Source: an uncultured Colwellia sp. (GTDB lineage Bacteria > Pseudomonadota > Gammaproteobacteria > Enterobacterales > Alteromonadaceae). Taken from it: a DNA stretch of 64,000 nucleotides. A program made the position numbers and the translations under genes. Below are positions 43,161-51,434 of this stretch, piece by piece. The DNA lies in assembly GCA_913058395.1 (NCBI GenBank), contig CAJXQI010000014.1:62001-126000 (forward strand), in the 5' to 3' direction. The stretch's first letter is position 1. The number at the start of each line of letters is the position of its first letter. Below the pieces are notes generated by a model, which was not told the origin of the DNA, searched no databases, and saw only the letters and a list, made by a program, of their open reading frames with translations.

Positions 43161-43439
43161 CTACTTAAGGGCGTTAAGCTTCTGATTTAACTCAAATGCA
43201 GGTTCAGTCACTATTTTTTCAAGCACTTCAATTCGTGCTTTTAGCACTTTTATTTCTTCTGATTTTTCGTTTTGTGCAATGTTTACTGCTTGGCTTTCTT
43301 CCGTTTTTGCGAATGGTGTAGAAGAGTTGCCATTTAGCCAGTCAATAACGCGAAGGTTATACTGCTTATCAACATAAAGCCCAAAAACATAGAGTGAAAA
43401 AATAACGCAGATTATTAAGATGATTTCTAAATTTGTCAT
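43161..43439 (-). CDS. PspB-like small membrane protein
   Basis: 92 residues. One N-terminal transmembrane helix (about 4-22) is followed by a polar linker and a C-terminal coiled coil (SEEIKVLKARIEVLEKIVTE). The layout and the end motif LEKIVTEPAFEL resemble PspB and related small envelope-stress membrane proteins. No psp genes are nearby. The start was set at ATG 43439, which has GGAG 6 bases upstream, rather than the TTG at 43451. Confidence 0.65.
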   Translation of the reverse strand: MTNLEIILIICVIFSLYVFGLYVDKQYNLRVIDWLNGNSSTPFAKTEESQAVNIAQNEKSEEIKVLKARIEVLEKIVTEPAFELNQKLNALK

Positions 43440-43451
43440 GTAAAGCTCCAA

Positions 43452-43942
43452 TTAACTGTGCTGATAATCAGCTGGTTTCATTCGCGTAATATCGCTAAAT
43501 TCAATTTTTAACATTCTTGATACAAATACATAGTCTTGAGTTAATCTTTTTTATTACATTTTTTTTGAGAAGTTTATGTAAAAACATTTCTGATGACTTT
43601 TGATTTATTTCTTTGAACAGAGTTTTAGGGAGTTAAGTTCACTTGAACCGTACGGTTTTAAACAGTTAGTTAATCTCTTAAGTTATTGTTTTTAAGTTAA
43701 GGTCCTCACACCAATTTGCTTGTTGTAGTTAATAGGATTAGCTCAATCCTGCTGGGGATTACTTCTTACTTAGACGTTTAATTTTCGCTAAACAGTGAAT
43801 TCATTAGTCCAATCGGTATAATAGCGCGCAATAATTAACGAGGTCGACTGCAGTTTGTTTTGTTCGGCTCAAATAAATTCGACCTTGGTATTCGAGTACA
43901 CATTCGGCTACTGCTTTCGACAAAATAAATAGGTGAAACCGC
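43452..43942. other. non-coding interval upstream of astE
   Basis: About 490 bases without coding character. A TATAAT box lies near 43819-43824, about 120 bases before the astE start, and is a possible promoter with a poor -35. The minus-strand frame 43804-44034 overlaps the astE start and is a shadow. Confidence 0.4.
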
Positions 43943-45061
43943 GTGAGTGATTTATCCAATGCAACTAATTCAACAAGTGCCTTCGCATCTGCTTTACAAC
44001 AAAGTGGCGATTTCTTATCAATAACACGTGCCAATGAATGGTCACTGCCTGGCGGTGCTTTTAGTTTTGAAGTTATTCATCAAGCGTCGCAAACAAAAAG
44101 TAAAGTGTCGGTTTTAGAGACTGGCTTAATTACCTTTGAACCGATTGATCGCGCCAGTAATCACGATATTGTCTTATCAAGCGCTGTGCATGGTAACGAG
44201 ACTGCGCCAATTGAAATTTGTAGCGATATTATTGGCGAGTTAATTCGTGGTGAATTAATGCTAGCCGAACGGGTATTATTTATTTTTGGCAACCCAGCAT
44301 CAATGAATATTGCTGAGCGTTTCGTTGAAGAAAACATGAATCGCTTGTTCTCAGGCGGTCATTCACAAGACCAAGGTAATGGTGCGGGCTTAATTAACAA
44401 AGAACGTCATCGTGCTTTGTTATTAGAGAATACTGTTAGAACATTCTTTGAAGGCGGAAGTGAATTACCTAGCGCCAATGGCGGCGAACGCCAGCGTAGT
44501 CATTACGATTTACATACCGCTATTCGCGGCTCTAAGTGTGACAAATTTGCGGTTTATCCGTTTTTACACGGCGCACCACGCAAGAAAAGTCAGCTACAGT
44601 TTTTAAATGCCTGTGGTGTTAGTACTGTTTTGTTATCGCATTCACCAACAACAACTTTTAGCTATTTTTCGTCGAATGAATTTGGCGCTGATGCTTTTAC
44701 AGTTGAGTTAGGTAAAGTGCGTCCGTTTGGTGAAAATGATATGAGTCAGTTTATTCAAGTGCGTGAAACCTTAACTAAGTTCGTTTCAGGCCAAGACCTT
44801 GAGTTAACGCCATACCAAGCAGAAGACTTTAACCTGTATGAAATTTCACAAGTTATTGATCGTCACCATGAAGATTTTTCGCTAACCTTTGCAGATGATG
44901 TTGAAAACTTTACTGATTTCCCACAAGGCCATGTATTAGCCATTGACGGCGATAATGAAGTGAAAACCCAGCAAGATGGCGAAGCGATTATTTTCCCAAA
45001 TGCTAATGTTGCTATTGGTCAACGAGCAATGTTAACGGTTACTCCAACAACACTTGCCTAA
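43943..45061 (+). CDS. astE: succinylglutamate desuccinylase AstE
   Basis: 372 residues. It is a zinc hydrolase of the AspA/AstE family that releases succinate and glutamate in the last step of arginine catabolism by the AST pathway. The zinc motif is SSAVHGNETAPIEI (about 79-92), with H and E ligands. The third ligand and substrate loop are in DLHTAIRGS (about 190-198). The start is GTG with AGGTG 7 bases upstream. The other ast genes are not in this window. Its stop codon is the first bases of a 62-64-bp tandem repeat tract. Confidence 0.92.
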   Translation: MSDLSNATNSTSAFASALQQSGDFLSITRANEWSLPGGAFSFEVIHQASQTKSKVSVLETGLITFEPIDRASNHDIVLSSAVHGNETAPIEICSDIIGELIRGELMLAERVLFIFGNPASMNIAERFVEENMNRLFSGGHSQDQGNGAGLINKERHRALLLENTVRTFFEGGSELPSANGGERQRSHYDLHTAIRGSKCDKFAVYPFLHGAPRKKSQLQFLNACGVSTVLLSHSPTTTFSYFSSNEFGADAFTVELGKVRPFGENDMSQFIQVRETLTKFVSGQDLELTPYQAEDFNLYEISQVIDRHHEDFSLTFADDVENFTDFPQGHVLAIDGDNEVKTQQDGEAIIFPNANVAIGQRAMLTVTPTTLA

Positions 45062-45265
45062 ATGGCTTATGTTTAGGTGCTGAGGTACTTAGGTTATGTC
45101 TGGAACTAATGATCTGTGCCTAAAATGCGTATTTTTGGGCCTAGGCGTACTTAGGTTATGTCTGGAACTAATAACCTGTGCCTAAATGGACTATGCGTTT
45201 GGACAAATAGGTACGTAGATTCTGTTAAGTACAAAAAATCTCTGCCTAAACAGGCTTATATGCTC
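45056..45265 (+). repeat. 62-64-bp tandem repeats with conserved hairpin, starting at the astE stop
   Basis: Three units (about 45056-45117, 45118-45179 and 45180-45243) plus a partial fourth each begin GCCTAAA. Units 1 and 2 carry a hairpin (45091-45115 and 45153-45177) with the same 11-base loop GTCTGGAACTA. Unit 3 carries a different 5-bp stem AGATT/AATCT (45217-45221 and 45237-45241). The stems differ in sequence but keep pairing, including G-U pairs that exist only in the plus-strand RNA. Confidence 0.8.
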
Positions 45266-45325
45266 AGGTTATTCATCAAATTGGTGAATTGTGCATAACT
45301 AAGCAACTGGTCAGCTCTTTAATAG

Positions 45326-45353
45326 CGAGCATAACTGTAAACAATTATGCTCG
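45326..45353. other. hairpin upstream of the branched-chain dehydrogenase operon
   Basis: Perfect 9-bp arms CGAGCATAA (45326-45334) and TTATGCTCG (45345-45353) around a 10-base loop, without a T run. It could be an operator or a leftover terminator. A possible -10 (TATACT, 45489-45494) for the operon lies downstream. Confidence 0.45.
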
Positions 45354-45564
45354 TGTTTAGCTAAATAAAAGCGCCAACTTTGCTTACTAAACTTGTTTTT
45401 CAGTTTACGTAAAGGTAAAGTGCTTGCGATTATTACAACCAACAATTCATAACAATGACATAAATATTCATCTTACCGTGAAAGCTTCTATACTTTCGGT
45501 GGTTAATAATTAGTGAATGTTTGATGTCACCTTGTCATTCAAGGTTAATAAAAAAGAGAAGGCT

Positions 45565-46749
45565 ATGAACACTGACATATATAACGAAAGCCCGGTAGTA
45601 CACCAACCAGCTTTTATTGATGGTCATTCAGTTGAAATTCCAATCCTTAAAATATTGAAGCAAGATGGCAGCATTTATGAAAATGCTATCATGCCGGAAA
45701 TTGATCAAGAACTTGCCACCAAAACCTACAAAACTCTCGCTTTTCATCGTGTTTTAGATGAACGTATGGTGGCGGCACAACGCCAAGGTCGCATCAGTTT
45801 CTATATGGCAGCACTCGGTGAAGAAGCCGCAAGTGTTGGTGGTGCTGCAGGCCTGAAAGATCAAGATATGATCATGGCGCAGTATCGTGAACAGGGTGCA
45901 TTAATGTTTCGTGGCTTTAGCCTTGAAAACTTTATGAACCAAATGTTCAGTAATGAACAAGATTTAGGTAAAGGTCGTCAAATGCCAATTCATTACGGAA
46001 GTAATGAGTTGAACTACATGACGATTTCATCACCGTTAGGCACGCAAATCCCACAAGCCGCAGGTTATGCTTACGGGCAGAAAATGCAAGGTTTAGACGC
46101 TGTAACTATCTGTTACTTCGGTGAAGGTGCTGCTTCTGAAGGTGATTTCCATGCCGGTTTAAATATGGCCGCTGTTCATCAGTCTCCTGTTATTTTCTTC
46201 TGTCGTAACAATGGCTACGCTATTTCAACGCCATCAGATGAGCAATACATGGGTAACGGCATTGCATCTCGTGGTGTTGGTTACGGCATGAAAACACTTC
46301 GAATTGACGGTAACGATATTTTAGCAGTAATTGCCGCTGTGCAATTAGCGCGTGAATATGCTGTTAAAGAAGGTAAGCCTGTGCTGATTGAAGCGATGTC
46401 TTATCGCTTAGGTGCTCACTCAACTTCTGATGATCCTTCAGGTTACCGTACACGCGAAGAAGAAGCTAAATGGCAAGAACATGACCCTATTCTTCGTATG
46501 AAGAACTGGATGTTGGCGCAAGGTTGGTGGGACGAAGCTCAAGAAACAACATTGTTTGAAAAACTACGTGATGAAGTGTTAGCGGCGGTTAAAGTATCAG
46601 AGAAAATTGATAAGCCACCGGTTGAAGACTTAATTACTGATGTTTATGACCAAGCACCACCATTGTTGCAAAGTCAGTTCGAACAATTAAAAGAACATAT
46701 TAAGAAATATCCCGATGCTTATCCGTTCACTGCTGGGAGAATTAAGTAA
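45565..46749 (+). CDS. bkdA1: branched-chain 2-oxoacid dehydrogenase E1 alpha subunit
   Basis: 394 residues. It is a thiamine-diphosphate enzyme subunit that decarboxylates the 2-oxoacids of Val, Leu and Ile. The ThDP motif region [17 protein letters not shown] (about 197-213) and the loop [13 protein letters not shown] match mitochondrial-type BCKDH E1 alpha more closely than pyruvate dehydrogenase. [16 protein letters not shown] is the phosphorylation-loop equivalent. The start was set at ATG 45565, where AGAAGG precedes it; a longer frame from 45517 is not supported. First gene of the operon; its TAA overlaps the next ATG by one base. Confidence 0.93.
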   Translation: MNTDIYNESPVVHQPAFIDGHSVEIPILKILKQDGSIYENAIMPEIDQELATKTYKTLAFHRVLDERMVAAQRQGRISFYMAALGEEAASVGGAAGLKDQDMIMAQYREQGALMFRGFSLENFMNQMFSNEQDLGKGRQMPIHYGSNELNYMTISSPLGTQIPQAAGYAYGQKMQGLDAVTICYFGEGAASEGDFHAGLNMAAVHQSPVIFFCRNNGYAISTPSDEQYMGNGIASRGVGYGMKTLRIDGNDILAVIAAVQLAREYAVKEGKPVLIEAMSYRLGAHSTSDDPSGYRTREEEAKWQEHDPILRMKNWMLAQGWWDEAQETTLFEKLRDEVLAAVKVSEKIDKPPVEDLITDVYDQAPPLLQSQFEQLKEHIKKYPDAYPFTAGRIK

Positions 46750-47726
46750 TGGCGCAAATGAATTTATTACAAGCGATTAATAACGCGCTTGATACTGTAA
46801 TGGCCGAGAATGATCGTGCAGTTTGTTTTGGTGAAGATGTTGGTCACTTTGGTGGCGTTTTCCGCGCAACCAGTGGTTTACAAGACAAATACGGTAAAAA
46901 CCGTTGTTTCAACACGCCTTTAGTTGAGCAAGGTGTTATTGGTTTTGCGAATGGTTTAGCTGCTCAAGGCAGTACACCAATTGCTGAAATTCAATTTGCT
47001 GATTATATTTTTCCAGCCTTTGACCAAATTGTAAATGAGTCAGCTAAATTCCGTTACCGTAGTGGTAATGAATTTGATGTAGGTAAGTTAACCATTCGTA
47101 CGCCATACGGCGGCGGCATTGCAGGTGGTTTATATCATAGCCAATCACCAGAAGCTTACTTTGCTCATACGCCTGGTTTAAAAGTAGTTGTACCACGTAA
47201 CCCGTACCAAGCTAAAGGTTTGTTATTGGCGTCAATACGTGATGATAACCCTGTAGTATTTTTCGAACCGAAACGTTTATATCGTGCCTCGGTTGGTGAA
47301 GTACCAGAAGAAGATTACCAATTACCATTAGGTAAAGCTGAAGTTGTTCAACAAGGTAGTGACATCACGTTGTTAGCTTGGGGGGCACAAATGGAAATCG
47401 TTGAGAAAGCCGCTGAATTAGCATCTGCTGATGGCATTTCATGTGAAATTATCGATTTACGTACCATTTTACCTTGGGACATTGAAACGGTTGCAAATTC
47501 TGTTACTAAAACAGGTCGTTTTGTTGTTAGCCAAGAGGCACCATTAACAGCAGGTTTTGCTAGTGAAATTGCGGCAACTATTCAGCAAGAATGTTTCTTG
47601 CATTTAGAAGCGCCGATTGCTCGCGTGTGTGGTATGGATACACCATACCCATTAGCACTTGAAAAAGAATATGTTGCAGATCATTTGAAGATCTACGAAG
47701 CAATTAAAAACAGTATGACTTACTAG
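46749..47726 (+). CDS. bkdA2: branched-chain 2-oxoacid dehydrogenase E1 beta subunit
   Basis: 325 residues, the length of BCKDH E1 beta. Conserved blocks are [16 protein letters not shown] (about 26-41), [20 protein letters not shown] and [18 protein letters not shown]. It forms the alpha2beta2 heterotetramer with the preceding gene product and shapes the ThDP site. The start overlaps the E1 alpha stop (TAATG), implying translational coupling. E2 follows after 11 bases. Confidence 0.95.
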   Translation: MAQMNLLQAINNALDTVMAENDRAVCFGEDVGHFGGVFRATSGLQDKYGKNRCFNTPLVEQGVIGFANGLAAQGSTPIAEIQFADYIFPAFDQIVNESAKFRYRSGNEFDVGKLTIRTPYGGGIAGGLYHSQSPEAYFAHTPGLKVVVPRNPYQAKGLLLASIRDDNPVVFFEPKRLYRASVGEVPEEDYQLPLGKAEVVQQGSDITLLAWGAQMEIVEKAAELASADGISCEIIDLRTILPWDIETVANSVTKTGRFVVSQEAPLTAGFASEIAATIQQECFLHLEAPIARVCGMDTPYPLALEKEYVADHLKIYEAIKNSMTY

Positions 47727-47737
47727 GATTTTAGAGC

Positions 47738-49312
47738 ATGAGCATTGATTTTATATTACCAGACATTGGTGAAGGTATCGTTGAATGTGAACTGGTTGAA
47801 TGGCTAGTAGCAGAAGGCGATGTGATTGTTGAAGATCAGCCAGTTGCTGATGTGATGACAGATAAAGCTTTAGTACAAATTCCAGCGATGCATTCAGGTG
47901 TGGTTGATAAGCTTTATTACGCCAAAGGCGATATTGCTAAAGTACACTCGCCATTGTTTGCTATGACACCTGAAGGTGACAGTGCGCCAGTTGTAACTGA
48001 AGCTGTGGCTGAAGTACCCGTTGCTCAAGCAGTTGTTGAAAGTGCTGCACCTGTTTCAGGTACACAAGTAGAAGACTTTATTTTGCCGGACATTGGTGAA
48101 GGTATTGTTGAATGTGAATTAGTTGAATGGCTAGTTGCTGAAGGCGATGTGATTGAAGAAGATCAACCGATTGCCGATGTAATGACGGACAAAGCCTTAG
48201 TGCAAATTCCAGCTATGCATAACGGTACAGTTGTTAAACTTTATTATGCTAAAGGTGAAATTGCTAAAGTACATTCGCCTTTATTTGCGGTTGAAATTGC
48301 CGCAACAGGGCAAGCAGTTGCGGCTGCCCCTGTAGTTGAAGCACCAGCACCGACAGCAAAAGCTGCAGTAACTAAAGCTCCTGTAGCTGCTAAAACTGCA
48401 CCTGCAAAAGTAGCGAGTAAAGTAGTAAATGAAAAAGCTGTGGCAAGCCCTGCGGTACGCCGTATTGCTCGTGAATTAGATGTTAATATTCATCAAGTTC
48501 CAGGTAGTGGTAAAAAAGGGCGTGTTTACAAAGAAGATGTTGTTGCTTTTAATGAAGCACCAGCAGTTTCAGTAACTCCTACCGTAGCTGCTAGCGCGGT
48601 TACAGGTGGCACACGTGTTGAGCCAATTCGCGGTATTAAAGCGGTTATGGCAAAAGCTATGGTTAACTCTGTATCGACTATTCCACACTTTACCTACTGT
48701 GAAGAAATCGATATGACTAATTTGATTAAATTGCGTGGCGAACTTAAAGAAGTTTACGCTAAGCAAGATATCAAATTAACCATGATGCCTTTCTTTATGA
48801 AAGCCATGTCATTAGCGCTGAAGCAATTCCCGTTAGTGAATACGCAAGTCAATGAAGACTGCACAGAGCTTACGTATTTTGATGACCATAACATTGGTAT
48901 GGCGGTTGACTCGAAAGTTGGCTTGTTAGTGCCTAATGTTAAACAGGTACAAACTAAATCTATTTTAGATTTAGCAGCTGATATTACGCGTTTAACGAAT
49001 GATGCTCGCTCAGGTCGTGTTCCAGCGGCTGATTTGAAAGGTGGTACTATCACTATTTCAAATATTGGTGCTATTGGTGGTACGGTGGCAACGCCTATTA
49101 TCAACAAGCCCGAGTCTGCAATTGTTGCTTTAGGTAAGCTACAAAAACTGCCACGTTTTAACGACAAAGGTGAAGTTGAAGCGCGTTCGATTATGCAAGT
49201 AAGTTGGTCTGGCGATCACCGTACAATTGATGGCGGCACTATTGCTCGTTTTTGTAACTTATGGAAGTCATTCCTTGAAGAGCCAAGCAATATGCTAGTA
49301 CATATGTCATAG
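47738..49312 (+). CDS. bkdB: branched-chain 2-oxoacid dehydrogenase E2 (dihydrolipoyl acyltransferase) with two lipoyl domains
   Basis: 524 residues. Two lipoyl domains (about 1-75 and 112-186) each carry the lipoylated lysine in MTDKALVQIPA and differ at only about six of 72 residues. They are joined by Ala/Val/Pro-rich hinges. A subunit-binding domain (SPAVRRIARELDVN, about 231-265) follows, then the acyltransferase core with the catalytic SWSGDHRTIDGG near residue 488. Most E2b proteins have one lipoyl domain, so the second is a duplication. No lpd (E3) gene follows; E3 is presumably encoded elsewhere. A terminator follows the stop. Confidence 0.95.
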   Translation: MSIDFILPDIGEGIVECELVEWLVAEGDVIVEDQPVADVMTDKALVQIPAMHSGVVDKLYYAKGDIAKVHSPLFAMTPEGDSAPVVTEAVAEVPVAQAVVESAAPVSGTQVEDFILPDIGEGIVECELVEWLVAEGDVIEEDQPIADVMTDKALVQIPAMHNGTVVKLYYAKGEIAKVHSPLFAVEIAATGQAVAAAPVVEAPAPTAKAAVTKAPVAAKTAPAKVASKVVNEKAVASPAVRRIARELDVNIHQVPGSGKKGRVYKEDVVAFNEAPAVSVTPTVAASAVTGGTRVEPIRGIKAVMAKAMVNSVSTIPHFTYCEEIDMTNLIKLRGELKEVYAKQDIKLTMMPFFMKAMSLALKQFPLVNTQVNEDCTELTYFDDHNIGMAVDSKVGLLVPNVKQVQTKSILDLAADITRLTNDARSGRVPAADLKGGTITISNIGAIGGTVATPIINKPESAIVALGKLQKLPRFNDKGEVEARSIMQVSWSGDHRTIDGGTIARFCNLWKSFLEEPSNMLVHMS

Positions 49313-49337
49313 TTTTTACTGAACTTTTGACTTTTAG

Positions 49338-49362
49338 AAGCCTGCTTTATGCAGGCTTTTTT
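49338..49362 (+). terminator. intrinsic terminator after the E2 gene
   Basis: Stem aagcctgc (49338-49345) with gcaggctt (49351-49358) and loop tttat, followed by T. Confidence 0.85.
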
Positions 49363-49433
49363 ATGTACAGGATGTACGGTATAACGCGATCACATGGATG
49401 TGAAAGAGCGTATATGTGCAGATTTATAAATAG

Positions 49434-50180
49434 CTATAAAGCTAAGAAAGTATAAATGGCTAAGGCACTATCTAAATCTGGATGGTTATGAGATGTTGAG
49501 TTAGAAGATCTAAACTTCCACCAATCTTGGGAACCCAAATCCTGTACTATTTTTCGCCAAGCTTCATCAACATGCTGAATGATTAAAAGTTCACATCTTT
49601 GTTGTTTACATATAACGGACACTAGGTTTACTTCATTAGCATTGTAATGGGTTGAAATAAAGTCACTAATATTATTTTGCATATTGTAACCCCAATCAAG
49701 ATCCTCTTCTTCTTGATGAAAATTATAGATTTCATTTCTTTCTGCGCCAACAAAGTTACCGATACTATTTTTGAATGGCTCTATTACTAATGCTTCCATT
49801 TGCTTTGTAGAAATATTGCTTTCATCAAACTCATCCAATTTTCGCTGTAATGAGGAAATTTTTCTTTTAGATTGCAGGTATGCTTTGTCAAGTTGTTGGT
49901 ATTCAGCTTCAAGCTTTTGGTGAGATGACGTTGAAACCTGTGTTACCCGCGATGAAGGATCTATGACTATATCGGCTAATGGGCTAGAAATGTTTTTACT
50001 GGAATTAGGAGCATTTACGTACGCTATGTCTGGCTGTTTTTCGTTTATGTTAGAATAATTCAATTGTTGCTCTAGTACTGAACCACTCTCGTTTTGTTTA
50101 TTGGAAGGTGAAAGAGTAGCGACAGTGTAACCGATGAATATACCAACAAAGAATGTTGCTAATAGCCTAATTCTATTCAT
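49434..50180 (-). CDS. membrane-anchored coiled-coil protein, unknown
   Basis: 248 residues. An N-terminal anchor (about 5-22, IRLLATFFVGIFIGYTVATL) is followed by a Ser/Asn-rich linker and a coiled coil (about 90-125, LEAEYQQLDKAYLQSKRK). A C-terminal alpha/beta domain has two cysteines (VICKQQRCELL). I do not recognise the family. The start was set at ATG 50180 with AGGGA 7 bases upstream; the longer frame runs into the terminator-like hairpin at 50265-50293. Its leader contains that hairpin, so expression may be controlled by attenuation or the hairpin may end a separate small RNA. Confidence 0.65.
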   Translation of the reverse strand: MNRIRLLATFFVGIFIGYTVATLSPSNKQNESGSVLEQQLNYSNINEKQPDIAYVNAPNSSKNISSPLADIVIDPSSRVTQVSTSSHQKLEAEYQQLDKAYLQSKRKISSLQRKLDEFDESNISTKQMEALVIEPFKNSIGNFVGAERNEIYNFHQEEEDLDWGYNMQNNISDFISTHYNANEVNLVSVICKQQRCELLIIQHVDEAWRKIVQDLGSQDWWKFRSSNSTSHNHPDLDSALAIYTFLAL

Positions 50181-50257
50181 ATTATCCCTTTTTGAAGCTT
50201 TCCTTAGATAGTGATTAACTATTGCACAATGGGTTTTAAAGATGAAGTACTTAAGAC

Positions 50258-50366
50258 AAAAAAAGCCCCAAACCAAGATGCTTGATTTAGGGCGAAGACA
50301 TAAGGGAAATGCCAAAGTTCATGCTAGAGAAAGTCATTATGTCAAATAACCAATATCGCCATTATA
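50258..50366 (-). ncRNA. candidate small RNA or transcription attenuator
   Basis: On the minus strand a TATAAT box (50361-50366) is followed about 65 bases later by a 13-bp hairpin (50265-50277 with 50281-50293, loop atg) and seven T. Two of the 13 pairs are C-A on the plus strand but G-U in the minus-strand RNA, so the structure belongs to the minus strand. No minus-strand gene lies upstream that would need this terminator. The -35 is poor. Confidence 0.45.
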
Positions 50367-50607
50367 GCTATGCAGTGTGACGCTTTTGTTACAAATGTGG
50401 ATGAAATGTCGATTTACTTAACCGTTTTTAAGGTGCGTGAAATATAACCCCGAGAATTTAAGTACTTACCTTTTTCTTTGCGATACATCTTATTGCTAGC
50501 GGTTTCATCTTATAACAGTCGCGATAGTACAACTTTTCTACAATAGCGTTATTTATTTTTAACTAGCCAAAGTGCTTATTCATCTTTGGTAAATGTAATA
50601 CCGTATT

Positions 50608-51231
50608 ATGAAATTTTGTAAATATCGCTTTTTTATTGCTGCTGTTTTATTACTTACAGGCTGTAGTCAGTTATCGTCAAACGAAATTGTTAGTCAATAT
50701 TCATCTAATAATTCTCAATCGACGCGAGAAATTATCAAGCAAATAAATTACACCATTAATCACCGAATTGAATATCAATTAGATCAACGACAATATGGTT
50801 TATTGGACTATTGGGCGGCGCCAATTGAGGCGTTAAAAAGTGGTAAAGGTGACTGTGAAGATTATGCTTTTTTAAAACGCGAGCTATTGATCAGAATAGG
50901 TATTCCAAAAGAAAGCCTTAAACTCATGCAGGCTGATGTTGATAGCTTCGTAAAAGTCGCGCATAAAAAGCAAATAACTATGCCTCATATTGTTTTAGCG
51001 TATTACCCTAATGAGCATACAACCAACCCGTTAATATTAGATAACTCTACTGATGCGATAAAGTACCTTCGCAACCTTAAAGGGTTTCATCTCAATTATA
51101 TTTTTAACGAACAAGCAGTATGGAAAGTCTCAGGAAATAATCAACAAACCTTAGTAAATAACACCGATATTTTACCTAAATTTAGTGCACTAGTGGCTCG
51201 ACAGCGAGGTAATAGCAACAAGGCCATGTAA
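50608..51231 (+). CDS. LapG-like transglutaminase-type cysteine protease lipoprotein
   Basis: 207 residues. Lipoprotein signal with lipobox LLTGC (cysteine at residue 19). The core matches bacterial transglutaminase-like cysteine proteinases (DUF920/LapG): catalytic Cys in GKGDCEDYAFLKRELL (about 88-103), His in MPHIVLAYYP (about 130-139), Asp in LILDN. LapG-type enzymes cleave surface adhesins in the periplasm under c-di-GMP control. No lapA or lapD gene is nearby, and the lipid anchor differs from soluble LapG, so the substrate is open. Confidence 0.82.
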   Translation: MKFCKYRFFIAAVLLLTGCSQLSSNEIVSQYSSNNSQSTREIIKQINYTINHRIEYQLDQRQYGLLDYWAAPIEALKSGKGDCEDYAFLKRELLIRIGIPKESLKLMQADVDSFVKVAHKKQITMPHIVLAYYPNEHTTNPLILDNSTDAIKYLRNLKGFHLNYIFNEQAVWKVSGNNQQTLVNNTDILPKFSALVARQRGNSNKAM

Positions 51232-51434
51232 CGCTTTGTGTGAGTAAAGACTAATTATTTCATGGAACTGGCTAGTGTTGTTGCTAAATCATGATATGAT
51301 TTTGTTAAGGTAATATACGTTTTTAGCCTTTGCTTATTAGCGAAATAATACGTCGGCAATACATATTTTCAGCCCTATAAATTACCTTGTCACTATTAAA
51401 ATTAGTCCTTTTCACGTTTCCCAAGAGGTTGCAT

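Noticed and set aside
43804-44034. 76-residue minus-strand frame overlapping the astE start
   Set aside because: It runs opposite the astE coding start and has no independent support.
48754-49167. 137-residue minus-strand frame inside the E2 gene
   Set aside because: Shadow of the acyltransferase core, which is unquestionably coding on the plus strand.
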